From JBDHXE01 sp035445085 (lineage in GTDB: Bacteria; Bacteroidota; Ignavibacteria; Kapaibacteriales; UBA2268): 64,000 nt of DNA. Shown here in pieces: positions 1 through 8,667 of this stretch (positions are counted from its first letter, which is position 1; every line of letters starts with the position of its first letter). Location of the stretch: the NCBI GenBank assembly GCA_035445085.1, contig DAOMQA010000004.1, forward strand, positions 62,001 to 126,000, written 5' to 3'. Below the pieces are notes generated by a model, which was given only the letters and a program-made list of their open reading frames with translations, did not search any database and had not been told where the DNA came from. The translations under genes and the position numbers were made by a program.

Positions 1-200
1 CTGTAACTAAGTATGGAACCAAGAATTTAGGTACAAGGCATAGAGCTGCCTTAGGGCTTAGTGAACAAGTTGATGCCCTTATACTCATTGTTTCGGAAGA
101 AACAGGGGGAATTTCAATTGCTCAAGGCGGAGAATTAACTTTGAATATATCTGAAAAAGAATTGTCTAGTATTATTAAATTTAGATTATCCGAAGATTAG
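1..200 (+). CDS. cdaA: Diadenylate cyclase, C-terminal fragment (cut by window edge)
   Basis: The frame opens at position 3 and runs to TAG at 198-200, giving the last 65 residues of a protein whose start lies outside the window. The fragment holds the DAC-domain signature GTRHRAALGLSEQVDALI, with the RHRAA block that binds ATP, followed by IVSEETGGISIAQGGEL. These are diagnostic of diadenylate cyclases, which make c-di-AMP from two ATP. Membrane-type CdaA is the usual form in Bacteroidota and related phyla, but the membrane segments are not in view, so the subtype is inferred. It is followed by miaA on the same strand after 135 nt. Confidence 0.88.
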   Translation, partial: VTKYGTKNLGTRHRAALGLSEQVDALILIVSEETGGISIAQGGELTLNISEKELSSIIKFRLSED

Positions 201-335
201 ATGTGCATGCTAAATAAATATAAGATTAGACAATAAAATTATTTTTAACAATCTTACTTAAAATGTTGCGTAACTTTATTTTAATAATTGTGTCTTAGGT
301 AATATGAGTTATATCGTAAAATTATTAATGGTGAT

Positions 336-1274
336 ATGCAAAATAAAATAGTTGCTATTATTGGTCCTACAGGCATTGGTAAATCTAATTTAGCTGTTCA
401 ATTATCTCAATATGCTAATTTTGAAATAATCTCTGCTGACTCTAGGCAAATTTTTAAATATTTAGATATAGGCACTGCTAAACCTACGCAAGAAGAATTG
501 GACAGTTTGCCACACCATTTTATAAATTTTATCAATCCGTCAGAATATTATTCTGCTGGATTATTTGCAAAAGATGCCTTCCAAGCATATAAAGCCATTG
601 TAAGTAGAGGTAATTTCCCATTGTTAGTAGGCGGCTCTGGATTATACATTAAAGCACTAATAGATGGTTTCTCTTCAAGTGAAGACTCCATTAACTCGGA
701 TTTAGAAGCAAATATAAATATTCGTAAAGACTTAGAGAGTATATTAATTCAATATGGCAGAGATTTCCTTCATAATGAATTATTTAAAGTTGATCCAACA
801 ACTGCCGAATTATACCCAGATAAAAACCCACGTAGAATCATCAGAGCCTTAGAATATTATTATATTACGGGCAAATTGTTCTCTGACACATTCAATGCTG
901 ATATTCAATCTGACTTCATTCCTTTTTATATTGGTTTAAATACTAACAGAGATATATTATACAACATTATTAATGATCGCGTTAATAAGATGTGGCAAAT
1001 GGGTTTATTAGATGAGACACAAACTGTATTGAATATGGGGTACTCAAAAGAATTAAATTCATTAAATACAGTTGGCTACAAAGAAACTATAAGTTACATA
1101 GAATCTTTAATTACTGAGCAGCAAGCAATAGAATTAATCAAACAAAACACAAGAAGGTATGCTAAAAGGCAGCTAACTTGGTTTAAAGCTATCAACAATG
1201 TAAATTGGTTTAAAACCAATGAATTAGATGTACCTACTTTAGCAGAAGAAATAAAAAGATTTTATAATTTCTAA
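336..1274 (+). CDS. miaA: tRNA dimethylallyltransferase
   Basis: MiaA transfers a dimethylallyl group to N6 of A37 in tRNAs that read codons beginning with U. The 312-residue length is normal. The P-loop GPTGIGKS is at residues 10-17, followed by the family motifs ISADSRQIF and DIGTAKPT and by PHHFIN, which sits where the family has a conserved His pair. The C-terminal half has QNTRRYAKRQLTWF, the tRNA-contacting QxTRxYAKRQ.TWF signature. The start is ATG at 336 with no strong Shine-Dalgarno. It lies between the diadenylate cyclase gene and a penicillin-binding protein gene on the same strand; the 48-nt gap to the latter suggests cotranscription. Confidence 0.95.
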   Translation: MQNKIVAIIGPTGIGKSNLAVQLSQYANFEIISADSRQIFKYLDIGTAKPTQEELDSLPHHFINFINPSEYYSAGLFAKDAFQAYKAIVSRGNFPLLVGGSGLYIKALIDGFSSSEDSINSDLEANINIRKDLESILIQYGRDFLHNELFKVDPTTAELYPDKNPRRIIRALEYYYITGKLFSDTFNADIQSDFIPFYIGLNTNRDILYNIINDRVNKMWQMGLLDETQTVLNMGYSKELNSLNTVGYKETISYIESLITEQQAIELIKQNTRRYAKRQLTWFKAINNVNWFKTNELDVPTLAEEIKRFYNF

Positions 1275-1322
1275 AATTATTATTATTTTCACTTTTAAGC
1301 ATAAAGATTTCTGAGGATTATT

Positions 1323-2921
1323 TTGAGAAAAACTACAACTTTAATAAGTTTAGTTATTTGGATTTTTGCATATTCATTAATTGCTAAACAAGATGAAGCA
1401 TATATAAGTGAGACTTATTTTGTTCAACCTACAACTTCAATTTCAGAGCTACATTCTAAATTTAATGATATTTTAAGCAAGGTCAATACAAATACATATT
1501 CAATTGCAGTCTATTCATTAGATAAAGATCATTATTATTATGAGAGAAATGCAAACATGCCACTAACTCCAGCTTCATTAACTAAATTATTTAGTACTTT
1601 TAATACAATAAACACTTTAGGTGCTGATTTTCAATACCAAACAAAAGCATATATAGATGGTATTATTAAAAATGATACACTCTTTGGCTCTATAATTATT
1701 AAGGGCAGTGGTGACCCAATCATTTCTACTAATGACTTAGAGCAGTTAGCTGATAAAATAAAAAATTACGGAATCAAATACGTTAAGGGTGATTTGATTA
1801 CTGATGGTAGAGTATTTGATAGCGAATTTCATAGAATTAAATATAGTGGCGATGCTGATATAGTAGAACCTACACCGCCAATATCTGGCTTATCTTTAGA
1901 AAGAAATACCGTTACAGTACTTGTTACAGCAGGTAGGGTAGGAGAGAAGACTAGGGTACAGTGTTTTCCAAGTTCAGACTATTTTAGAATTAATAACCAA
2001 AGCACTATAAGAGCAGTCAAATCTCGAAAGAGAAAGACTACTAAATCAAAGAAGCATTCTAGTTTATATAAAGAAAATTATATAAACTATGTAGGTGATG
2101 AATTACGTAAGAAGCCCTCAAATTCACCTATATCCATTTATTCAAAAGAAAGTAATGAAGACTACCAGACAATCAATGTTTCTGGGAGTATCAATCCAAA
2201 TTCCTCATACTCTTATCAGGTATTTATTAATAATCCAAACAAAGCCTTTGCTGGTGCCTTATATAGGCGATTAATTGCCTCTAATATGAAGTTCAGTGGT
2301 AAATTTAGGAACGTTACTAATAATGAGCTTATACTATATAATAATTTGATTCAAATTGCTCAAGCCGATAGGAATATTTGGGATATAATAAGTTTAACCA
2401 ACAAAAATAGCGACAATTATCTTGCCGAAAACTTATATAAGTTGTACTCTAATAAAATAGCTAGGGATTCTAAACACAAGTTTAGCGAGCTAAAAGATAC
2501 CATCTCTAAACACTTATATTTAGAATGTAATGAGTGCTTATTAAATGATGGCTCTGGATTATCAAGAAGAAATTTAGTAACAAGCAAAACCATTATCAAC
2601 TTACTGAAGGGTGCATACCATTCATCTTATAGTAATAGCTTTTTTAATGCACTGTCAATAGGCGGCGTAGACGGTACCCTAAGGCGGCGTTTTCGTTCAG
2701 GTGCATCATACGGTAATATAAAAGCTAAAACAGGTACATTACGTAATGTTAGTGGATTAGCAGGTATTGTAAAGACTTTAGATGGTGAAAACCTCTTATT
2801 TGCATTTATTTTTAATGGCAATGACGTTGGAAACTATAAATATATCGAAAATCAATTAGCTGACCATTTAGCGAATTTTCAAATAATTCAAATTAAGCCA
2901 AGTAATGAAATCAATAAATAA
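1323..2921 (+). CDS. dacB: D-alanyl-D-alanine carboxypeptidase/endopeptidase (PBP4, peptidase S13)
   Basis: A periplasmic peptidoglycan hydrolase of the PBP4 family that trims D-Ala or cleaves cross-links. The N-terminus (residues 1-21) is a hydrophobic signal peptide. The three penicillin-fold motifs are present: SLTK with Ser85 and Lys88, SDN at 363-365, and KTG at 469-471. At 532 residues it is somewhat longer than E. coli DacB (477), partly through a Lys/Arg-rich insert near residues 236-265. The start is TTG at 1323, supported by a GAGG Shine-Dalgarno at 1313-1316 and by lack of a nearby ATG that keeps the signal peptide. Its end overlaps the next gene by 17 nt. Confidence 0.93.
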   Translation: MRKTTTLISLVIWIFAYSLIAKQDEAYISETYFVQPTTSISELHSKFNDILSKVNTNTYSIAVYSLDKDHYYYERNANMPLTPASLTKLFSTFNTINTLGADFQYQTKAYIDGIIKNDTLFGSIIIKGSGDPIISTNDLEQLADKIKNYGIKYVKGDLITDGRVFDSEFHRIKYSGDADIVEPTPPISGLSLERNTVTVLVTAGRVGEKTRVQCFPSSDYFRINNQSTIRAVKSRKRKTTKSKKHSSLYKENYINYVGDELRKKPSNSPISIYSKESNEDYQTINVSGSINPNSSYSYQVFINNPNKAFAGALYRRLIASNMKFSGKFRNVTNNELILYNNLIQIAQADRNIWDIISLTNKNSDNYLAENLYKLYSNKIARDSKHKFSELKDTISKHLYLECNECLLNDGSGLSRRNLVTSKTIINLLKGAYHSSYSNSFFNALSIGGVDGTLRRRFRSGASYGNIKAKTGTLRNVSGLAGIVKTLDGENLLFAFIFNGNDVGNYKYIENQLADHLANFQIIQIKPSNEINK

Positions 2922-3723
2922 AATTCTTTTATATTTATTTCTTTTCTTCGTTGCTCTAATTATGGTATTTCCATTATTTTGGATGATATTATTATCATTC
3001 AAAAAATTTCCAGATGGTAATACTAATTTAATAGACTTAATAACAAGTTCTTACTCATTAATCAATTATATTGATGCATTTAAAGCAGATAATTTTGGTC
3101 GCTATTTTATAAACTCTATTATCGTATCCACTTGTGTTACAGTGGGCAATTTAATATTTTGTCTAATGACAGCTTATGCCTTATCACGAAAAGAGTTTAT
3201 TTTAAATAAATTTCTTTTCTTCACAGTCCTTACTGTCATCATAGTCCCTCCACATGTCATAATGATACCATTATATAAGTTAATGGTCAATTTTAATTGG
3301 ATAAATACATACTTCGCTTTAATAGTACCATGGCTAATAACTCCATTTGGTATTTTCTTGCTTAAACAATATATCGATGTATTGCCTCACGACATCGAAG
3401 ATGCGGCACGAATAGATGGGGCAAATGAATGGTATATTTTATTTAAAATAGTTGCACCATTATCTAAACCAATACTAACAGTGTTAGCTATTTATACCTT
3501 TTTAGGCAATTGGAATTCGTTTCTATTTCCATTTTTATTCACAAATCATTCAGACTTCAGGACACTACCAGTAGGCTTAGCATTTTATCTTGGGAAACAA
3601 TCGGTTGATTGGGGGCATTTAATGGCAGGAGCTGCAATTTCTGGATTGCCTATCATCATTATATTTATTCTATTCCAAAAGCAAATCATACAAGGACTAA
3701 CTGCCGGCGCTTTGAAAGAATAA
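2905..3723 (+). CDS. Carbohydrate ABC transporter permease (MalG family), orphan
   Basis: An inner-membrane permease of about six predicted membrane segments and 272 residues, typical for MalG/LacG-type subunits of CUT1 sugar importers. The cytoplasmic EAA loop is clear (EDAARIDGANEWYILFKIVAP), the site that docks the ATPase. A partner permease, ATPase and binding protein would be expected, but none is nearby. The gene instead overlaps the end of the PBP4 gene by 17 nt, so it is translationally coupled to it. A hairpin terminator follows 3 nt after the stop. The family is sure from the EAA loop; the substrate cannot be read from sequence. It could pair with subunits encoded elsewhere. Confidence 0.9.
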   Translation: MKSINKILLYLFLFFVALIMVFPLFWMILLSFKKFPDGNTNLIDLITSSYSLINYIDAFKADNFGRYFINSIIVSTCVTVGNLIFCLMTAYALSRKEFILNKFLFFTVLTVIIVPPHVIMIPLYKLMVNFNWINTYFALIVPWLITPFGIFLLKQYIDVLPHDIEDAARIDGANEWYILFKIVAPLSKPILTVLAIYTFLGNWNSFLFPFLFTNHSDFRTLPVGLAFYLGKQSVDWGHLMAGAAISGLPIIIIFILFQKQIIQGLTAGALKE

Positions 3724-3725
3724 AA

Positions 3726-3758
3726 AAACTGTAATTAAAATATAATTAATTACAGTTT
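3726..3758. terminator. Bidirectional hairpin terminator between convergent genes
   Basis: A perfect 12-bp inverted repeat, AAACTGTAATTA at 3726-3737 and TAATTACAGTTT at 3747-3758, with a 9-nt loop. It lies between the stops of the ABC permease (+) and the DUF6580 gene (-). The A-run on the left (3722-3728) becomes a U-run for minus-strand transcripts, and the right arm runs into TTTCTACTTTT for plus-strand ones. Confidence 0.75.
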
Positions 3759-3785
3759 CTACTTTTGAGTTAATATTGTAAAAAA

Positions 3786-4361
3786 CTAAATCTTGTTAGT
3801 CTTTATAATATACTTTTCACCTAAGCTGTAAGCGCCAAAAATCACAATCGAGAATATCACTGAACTTATTAAAGTTCCTTTATAGAATGGAAGTGCAGCA
3901 ACATAGCATTCTGTAAGCCCAGCAAGAGATTTTTCATAAGGAATATTATTGATATTAGTAGCATAGAGCCAAGCACCAAAGTTTGTAATAATGAAAAATA
4001 TAATTGAACCTGCAATCGAATTTAAAGTTACTGATATCAAATTACTATTTTTAATAAATAGTTTTCCTTGTAATACAACTAAAACAAAAGAAGCATACAC
4101 AAAGAACATTGTATTATGAAATCCAATATGATAGCCAAAAAGGTTAGTGCTAAATAATTCTAAAAATATATCACTAACAAGCATTGCAAGAATTGGAATG
4201 ATAAACGCTAATTTATTATTCTGTGAAAATATATAACCAGCAAATAAAGCAATACCCATTATTGGCTGGAAATTAGGCAAAATAGGGAACATCCTGAAAA
4301 TTACAGCAATAGCAATTAAACTTAATGCCAAAATCTTATCATTACTTAATGATTTCATCAC
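3786..4361 (-). CDS. DUF6580 family integral membrane protein
   Basis: A 191-residue protein with about five hydrophobic segments. The pattern FQPIMGIALFAGYIF, then AMLVSDIFLE, then TNFGAWLY and a CYVAALPFYKGTL segment matches what I know of the DUF6580 family, whose function is not established. Conserved polar residues inside the membrane segments (SD, TNFG, CY..A.PF) recall small substrate-binding membrane components such as ECF S-subunits; that comparison is only an inference. It sits convergent to the ABC permease, and no riboswitch-like fold is obvious in the 106 nt upstream. Confidence 0.72.
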   Translation of the reverse strand: MMKSLSNDKILALSLIAIAVIFRMFPILPNFQPIMGIALFAGYIFSQNNKLAFIIPILAMLVSDIFLELFSTNLFGYHIGFHNTMFFVYASFVLVVLQGKLFIKNSNLISVTLNSIAGSIIFFIITNFGAWLYATNINNIPYEKSLAGLTECYVAALPFYKGTLISSVIFSIVIFGAYSLGEKYIIKTNKI

Positions 4362-4467
4362 ATTTTTATCCTATGTAAAAAACAATTAATACAAATATAA
4401 GAAGAAGAGAAGAAATATAATAAGAAATTCTTAGTTTACATAATATAGATTATATAACCTAATTATA

Positions 4468-4659
4468 TTACATATGTTCATCATCTTTATCTAAAAGCAT
4501 GTTCTTAATATTCTTGATAAAAACCGTATCATTGTCATCAATACGTTTTTCTATGCGTTGTAGCATTTCCTTTTTTATCATGTCTCTCATCAACGCTTCA
4601 TTACCACCATCAACTGATGCTAATTTGTTATTCTTGCCTTCTTCTTTATTCTTTTTCAT
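4468..4659 (-). CDS. Small charged hypothetical protein downstream of pyrC
   Basis: A 63-residue ORF starting 6 nt after the pyrC stop on the same strand. It is rich in Lys, Glu and Asp with a probable helical middle (MRDMIKKEMLQRIEKRI) and no signal peptide or membrane segment. I do not recognise it. Tight spacing to pyrC and the lack of any better frame in the stretch support it as a gene. A spurious ORF remains possible because it is short and has only a weak ribosome binding site. Confidence 0.5.
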   Translation of the reverse strand: MKKNKEEGKNNKLASVDGGNEALMRDMIKKEMLQRIEKRIDDNDTVFIKNIKNMLLDKDDEHM

Positions 4660-4665
4660 ATAGTT

Positions 4666-5949
4666 CTATAATTCACATTGAACAATTTTAGAGTTATTTA
4701 TTGTGAACTTTGGTTTACCTTTTAAATTAAAATTTCCAAATGGAGTATTTTTAGATTTTGATTTAAAATTATTTGCTTCAACAACCCATTCCTCGTTTAA
4801 ATCAAATATTGTAAAGTTTGCTTTTTCACCAACTTTAAATTCAATAGTTTGCAAATTAAGTATTTTACGTGGATTAACTGACATTTTTTCAATCAATTCA
4901 GATACTGATAGATGGTCCTTATGCACCAAATATGTTAGGGATAAGCCTAATGATGTTTCTAAGCCTACAATACCGTTAAGTGCATTTTCCAATTCAACAT
5001 ATTTTTCATGAATTGCATGCGGTGCATGGTCTGTTGCTATACAGTCAATAGTGCCATCCTTTAAGCCATTAATCAAAGCTTCAATATCTGCTTCTTTTCT
5101 AAGCGGTGGATTCATTTTAAAATTTGAATCATAATTAACTAAATTTTCATCACTTAGAACGAAATGATGAGGTGTAACTTCAGCACTAACTCGCAATCCC
5201 TTATTTTTAGCATCTTTAACTAATTTGACTGAACCTCTTGTACTTAAATGTTGTGCATGATAGCGTCTATTTCCTAAATATTCTGCCATCATAATATCGC
5301 GAGAAAGAATAATTTCTTCTGCTATTGATGGATAGCCTTTTAAGCCTAATCTATATGATAATTCGCTTTCGTTCATAGAATAATTATGAGTTAATGACGT
5401 ATCTTCACAATGTTGAGATAATAGTAAATCTTTAGGTGTAGCAAATTCAAATGCTAGCCTCATTACTTCAGAATTAGATACAGGTGAACCATCATCAGTA
5501 AACATTAGAACACCATTATCGCTTAATTCCAACATTTCACTAAGAAGCTTACCTTCTCGCCCTTTAGTAATAGCAGCAGAAATATATACATCAGTTAATG
5601 CATTTTTACTTTTATTTTTAATATAATCAACTACAGCAACTGTATCAATGCAAGGATCAGTATTTGGCATAACTACTACACCAGTAAAGCCCCCATTTGC
5701 CGCTGAATTTGTACCACTGTTAGTATCTTCTTTATATTCAAAACCAGGTTCTCTAAAATGTACATGCATATCAAACAAGCCAGGTGAGCAAATATAGTCT
5801 TTACCTTCTATAATTTGATATTGATTATCAACTTGAATTTCATTATCCGAGATTTGAGTAATGATACCATCAATGACTTCGATATTTGTTATTTTATCAA
5901 TACTTTGAGCTGGATTTATTGCTCTAATGTTTTTAAGTAATAGTTTCAT
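4666..5949 (-). CDS. pyrC: Dihydroorotase, type I
   Basis: It cyclises carbamoyl-aspartate to dihydroorotate in pyrimidine synthesis. At 427 residues it has the type I length. The metal motif DMHVHFREPG gives His62 and His64; MPNTDPCIDT and QHCED follow, and ATDHAPH carries the catalytic Asp of the amidohydrolase fold. At residues 150-155 the sequence is FTDDGS. This is the Aquifex/Bacillus type I pattern in which an Asp takes the place of the carbamylated Lys of type II enzymes. The gene lies downstream of rnhB with a 54-nt gap that holds possible promoter elements. No pyrB is in the window. Confidence 0.94.
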   Translation of the reverse strand: MKLLLKNIRAINPAQSIDKITNIEVIDGIITQISDNEIQVDNQYQIIEGKDYICSPGLFDMHVHFREPGFEYKEDTNSGTNSAANGGFTGVVVMPNTDPCIDTVAVVDYIKNKSKNALTDVYISAAITKGREGKLLSEMLELSDNGVLMFTDDGSPVSNSEVMRLAFEFATPKDLLLSQHCEDTSLTHNYSMNESELSYRLGLKGYPSIAEEIILSRDIMMAEYLGNRRYHAQHLSTRGSVKLVKDAKNKGLRVSAEVTPHHFVLSDENLVNYDSNFKMNPPLRKEADIEALINGLKDGTIDCIATDHAPHAIHEKYVELENALNGIVGLETSLGLSLTYLVHKDHLSVSELIEKMSVNPRKILNLQTIEFKVGEKANFTIFDLNEEWVVEANNFKSKSKNTPFGNFNLKGKPKFTINNSKIVQCEL

Positions 5950-5978
5950 CTTATCCTTTTAAATTCGTTATTTTACTA

Positions 5979-5996
5979 CAAACTTATGCAAAAATA
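5979..5996 (-). promoter_or_regulatory. Candidate -7 elements upstream of pyrC
   Basis: Two octamers read on the minus strand match the Bacteroidota -7 consensus TAnnTTTG: TAAGTTTG (5979-5986) and TATTTTTG (5989-5996), 30-40 nt upstream of the pyrC start. No TTTG -33 element is found at 19-21 nt from either, so this is weak evidence. Confidence 0.3.
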
Positions 5997-6003
5997 AGCG
6001 TTT

Positions 6004-6636
6004 TTATTGGACTGTAGAGAAAATATTTAATTGTTTATTTTGATTATAAAACTTTTTAAGAAAAGTTTTCCTATGAATTGGAGTTTCACCATATTTCTTT
6101 AATTTTTCAAAATGTAGCTTTGTAGCATATCCTTTATGCTGGTCAAAATCATATTCTGGGTAAAGTTTACTTGCTTCTTCTATCATCCAATTATCACGAA
6201 GAACTTTTGCTATAATCGAGGCGCTAGCTATCGATAAGAACTTAGAATCACCTTTAATAATTGTCTTAAATATAAATACATCTGAATGAAATTTATTACC
6301 ATCAATAAAACATAGCTGCGGTTTAGTCTTAAGCAATAATAGCGAATTATTCATTGATTTGATAGAGGCTTCCAAAATATTGATTTTATCTATAAGCACA
6401 TTATCTATAAAATTGGCAGCGTAATCACAATGATTGATGATATAGTGATAAGCCTCTTCCCTATTGATTTTAGTTAATTGCTTTGAATCATTGATTAAAT
6501 TGCCATCAAAACCCATCTTTAATATTACACTAGCGCTCACCACAGGTCCTGCCAAGCAACCACGCCCTACTTCATCTGTTCCAGAAAATATTATATGCTC
6601 TGAAAAACAATTTAATTCTTCGTCTGCAAAGAACAT
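6004..6636 (-). CDS. rnhB: Ribonuclease HII
   Basis: RNase HII removes ribonucleotides and RNA primers from DNA-RNA duplexes. The 210-residue protein starts its catalytic core with GTDEVGRG (Asp21, Glu22), then CLAGPVVSA. Further acidic catalytic residues lie in CFIDGNKF and in the ASIIAKVLRD segment, followed by YDFDQHKGYATKLH. All are typical of type 2 RNases H. The gene follows folE by 20 nt and precedes pyrC, in what looks like a mixed housekeeping operon read on the minus strand. Confidence 0.95.
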   Translation of the reverse strand: MFFADEELNCFSEHIIFSGTDEVGRGCLAGPVVSASVILKMGFDGNLINDSKQLTKINREEAYHYIINHCDYAANFIDNVLIDKINILEASIKSMNNSLLLLKTKPQLCFIDGNKFHSDVFIFKTIIKGDSKFLSIASASIIAKVLRDNWMIEEASKLYPEYDFDQHKGYATKLHFEKLKKYGETPIHRKTFLKKFYNQNKQLNIFSTVQ

Positions 6637-6656
6637 ATTATAAAAATTAGGTTAAA

Positions 6657-7370
6657 TTATTTTTCAATAAGTTTAATAAATTCATTTCTTAGATTTATAT
6701 CATCTAATAAGTAGCCTCTCATTACTGAGGTTGTCATTATTGAATCTTCTTCTGAAGAATGTACTCCACGCGCTATCATACAATAATGCTTTGCATTTAT
6801 CACTACTCCTAAAGCCTTGGGTTTTAGTAACTGTTCTATATAATCGGCTATTTGCTCGCCTAATTCCTCTTGTATTTGCCCACGTCGAGCAAACCAATCA
6901 ACTATCCTAGTAAGTTTAGAGAGTCCAATTACATTTTTATTAGGGATATATCCAATAAATGCTCTTCCAGATATTGTTTGCCAATGATGTGAGCATACAC
7001 TCATTACAGGTATACCCTTGCTAATTACCAAATTATTTACTTTATTTCTATTAGGGAAAACTGCTAATTTAGGTGGTGAATTATATCTCCCAGCAAATAA
7101 TTCATTAATATACATTTTAGCGATTCTATGAGGAGTATTCTGAGAATTAGGATCATTTCTCGATATTCTTAAAATGTCAAAAACTTCTTCGAACTTCGAT
7201 TCAAGCTGTTCTAACATCAACAACCTTTCTTCATCATTTAACTGAATATTACCGTTTGCATCGAAATTTTCATAGCCCTTACTATTGATTAGAGGAAATG
7301 TTACTTCACTATGGGGCACCTCCGACTTTGATACTAAATTCCTGTTTTGTCTAAATTGGTCATCTATCAA
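6657..7370 (-). CDS. folE: GTP cyclohydrolase I
   Basis: It converts GTP to 7,8-dihydroneopterin triphosphate, the first step to folate, queuosine and tetrahydropterins. The 237-residue protein has the zinc ligands Cys126 and His129 in CSHHW and Cys197 in HYCMIARG, plus the conserved block VIGLSKLTRIVDWFARRGQ. Overall it resembles the E. coli FolE type. A 50-residue N-terminal extension precedes the core. The upstream gene, 15 nt away, encodes a pyruvoyl-tetrahydropterin-synthase-type enzyme that uses the FolE product, so the two probably act in sequence. Confidence 0.95.
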   Translation of the reverse strand: MIDDQFRQNRNLVSKSEVPHSEVTFPLINSKGYENFDANGNIQLNDEERLLMLEQLESKFEEVFDILRISRNDPNSQNTPHRIAKMYINELFAGRYNSPPKLAVFPNRNKVNNLVISKGIPVMSVCSHHWQTISGRAFIGYIPNKNVIGLSKLTRIVDWFARRGQIQEELGEQIADYIEQLLKPKALGVVINAKHYCMIARGVHSSEEDSIMTTSVMRGYLLDDINLRNEFIKLIEK

Positions 7371-7385
7371 AATTTATTCTCCCAA

Positions 7386-7820
7386 TTAGTTAGTATAATT
7401 TTTAATATCAATTTTATCTCCAAAATATTCAACATAGCTGGTAGGAGTTTCATAAATTTTAATTTTAAATAGCTTGCCTGGTGTTATTTTGCTTTCAAGA
7501 ATTTCCCAGAATTTAACTGCTAAATGTTCAACCGTTGGAATAACTCCTCTTAAAAATTCAACATCATAATTTAAATGCTTATGGTCAACTTTAATAAATA
7601 TTTCTTCATCAATAATATTTTTTAACTTTTTTAAATCAATAACATACCCAGTCTTTGGGTCTGGTATACCAGCAATCGTTACTTCTAAAACGTAATTATG
7701 ACCATGCCCATTAATATTATTACATTTATCATATACTTGTTCATTCTGTTCATCAGAGAATGTTGGATTAAATAATCTATGGGCAGCCGAAAACGTTACT
7801 TGTTTGGTAATATATAACAT
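7386..7820 (-). CDS. 6-pyruvoyl-tetrahydropterin synthase family protein (PTPS-II type)
   Basis: A 144-residue T-fold enzyme acting on dihydroneopterin triphosphate. Zinc ligands are His14 (FSAAHRL), His39 and His41 (NGHGHNY); the catalytic Cys is Cys33. Its spacing is C-x5-HGH as in animal and other BH4-forming PTPS, not C-x3-HGH as in QueD. DHKHLN and PTVEHLA complete the active site, and the tail KIYETPTSYVEYFG matches PTPS better than QueD. It lies directly upstream of folE. A tetrahydrobiopterin-like product is therefore plausible, but annotation pipelines may call it queD (6-carboxytetrahydropterin synthase), and bifunctional enzymes exist. Confidence 0.85.
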   Translation of the reverse strand: MLYITKQVTFSAAHRLFNPTFSDEQNEQVYDKCNNINGHGHNYVLEVTIAGIPDPKTGYVIDLKKLKNIIDEEIFIKVDHKHLNYDVEFLRGVIPTVEHLAVKFWEILESKITPGKLFKIKIYETPTSYVEYFGDKIDIKNYTN

Positions 7821-7886
7821 ATTCTTGAATTTGTTAATTTAAAAAATATTACTTTAGACGTCTTATTTTGTTTAATATTTAAAATT

Positions 7887-8663
7887 ATGATTATGTTGCA
7901 AATTGTGAAAGTAGCACTTATACTTAGTCTGTTTATCTTAGTCTCGTGTTCATCTGTTAAAGAAACAAGTAAAAATAAGGATAGTGAGCAAACATTAAAA
8001 TTAAATATAGATAATTCCTTTGTTAAAAATCTCGAGTTAGAAGGAGACTTCCATATCAAAGCTAATTTTGGCGAATATAATTTTGCGGGAGAAATTAAAA
8101 TTGATAGTAGTTATAAAATTAGTATAGATTTATTTGGTCCGTTTGGTATTCAATTAGCTAAAATCTATTCTGACACTAATAAATTTATTGCGCATAATAT
8201 CTTTGAAAACACAATATACACCGGTAGCCCTACAGAAGAAAATATATATAAAGCTACTGGTATTTACTTGTCAGTAAAAGATTTAATTAAAATTATTAAA
8301 AGTGAATTAATGTTCCCAAGCTCAGAATATATTAAAGATAATTTATACGAACAAGGTAATTTATTTAAGCGAGTTGATAAGCGAAAATTTGCTGATTATG
8401 CCTTAATAAATGAACAACAGCTACTACAAGAATACCAAAGAAAAGATCAAAACAACGCTACGATGTTTAGAATCTTAATCGATGATTACTTAATCGATTC
8501 AAATTATAAAATTGCAAAATCTATCAACATATTAATTAGCAATAAGGACTTTAATTTCAAATTCTTAGCCACTTCAATTAAAGTGAACAAAGATGCTTCG
8601 CTTCCAAATAAATTCAACATACCGGCATCTGCGAAAATCATTAATCTCAATGAGATAGATTAA
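7887..8663 (+). CDS. DUF4292/LolB-like outer-membrane lipoprotein
   Basis: A 258-residue lipoprotein: a hydrophobic stretch at residues 3-19 ends in a lipobox LVSCSS, which predicts lipidation of the Cys at residue 21. The mature part has alternating short strands such as FAGEIKIDSSYKISIDLFG, as in the LolB/LolA-like half-barrel fold of the DUF4292 family, which is common in Bacteroidota. The family assignment is by pattern, not search. It lies 4 nt upstream of lptD, so it probably belongs to outer-membrane biogenesis. The start could also be the ATG two codons later. Confidence 0.68.
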   Translation: MIMLQIVKVALILSLFILVSCSSVKETSKNKDSEQTLKLNIDNSFVKNLELEGDFHIKANFGEYNFAGEIKIDSSYKISIDLFGPFGIQLAKIYSDTNKFIAHNIFENTIYTGSPTEENIYKATGIYLSVKDLIKIIKSELMFPSSEYIKDNLYEQGNLFKRVDKRKFADYALINEQQLLQEYQRKDQNNATMFRILIDDYLIDSNYKIAKSINILISNKDFNFKFLATSIKVNKDASLPNKFNIPASAKIINLNEID

Positions 8664-8667
8664 TTAG

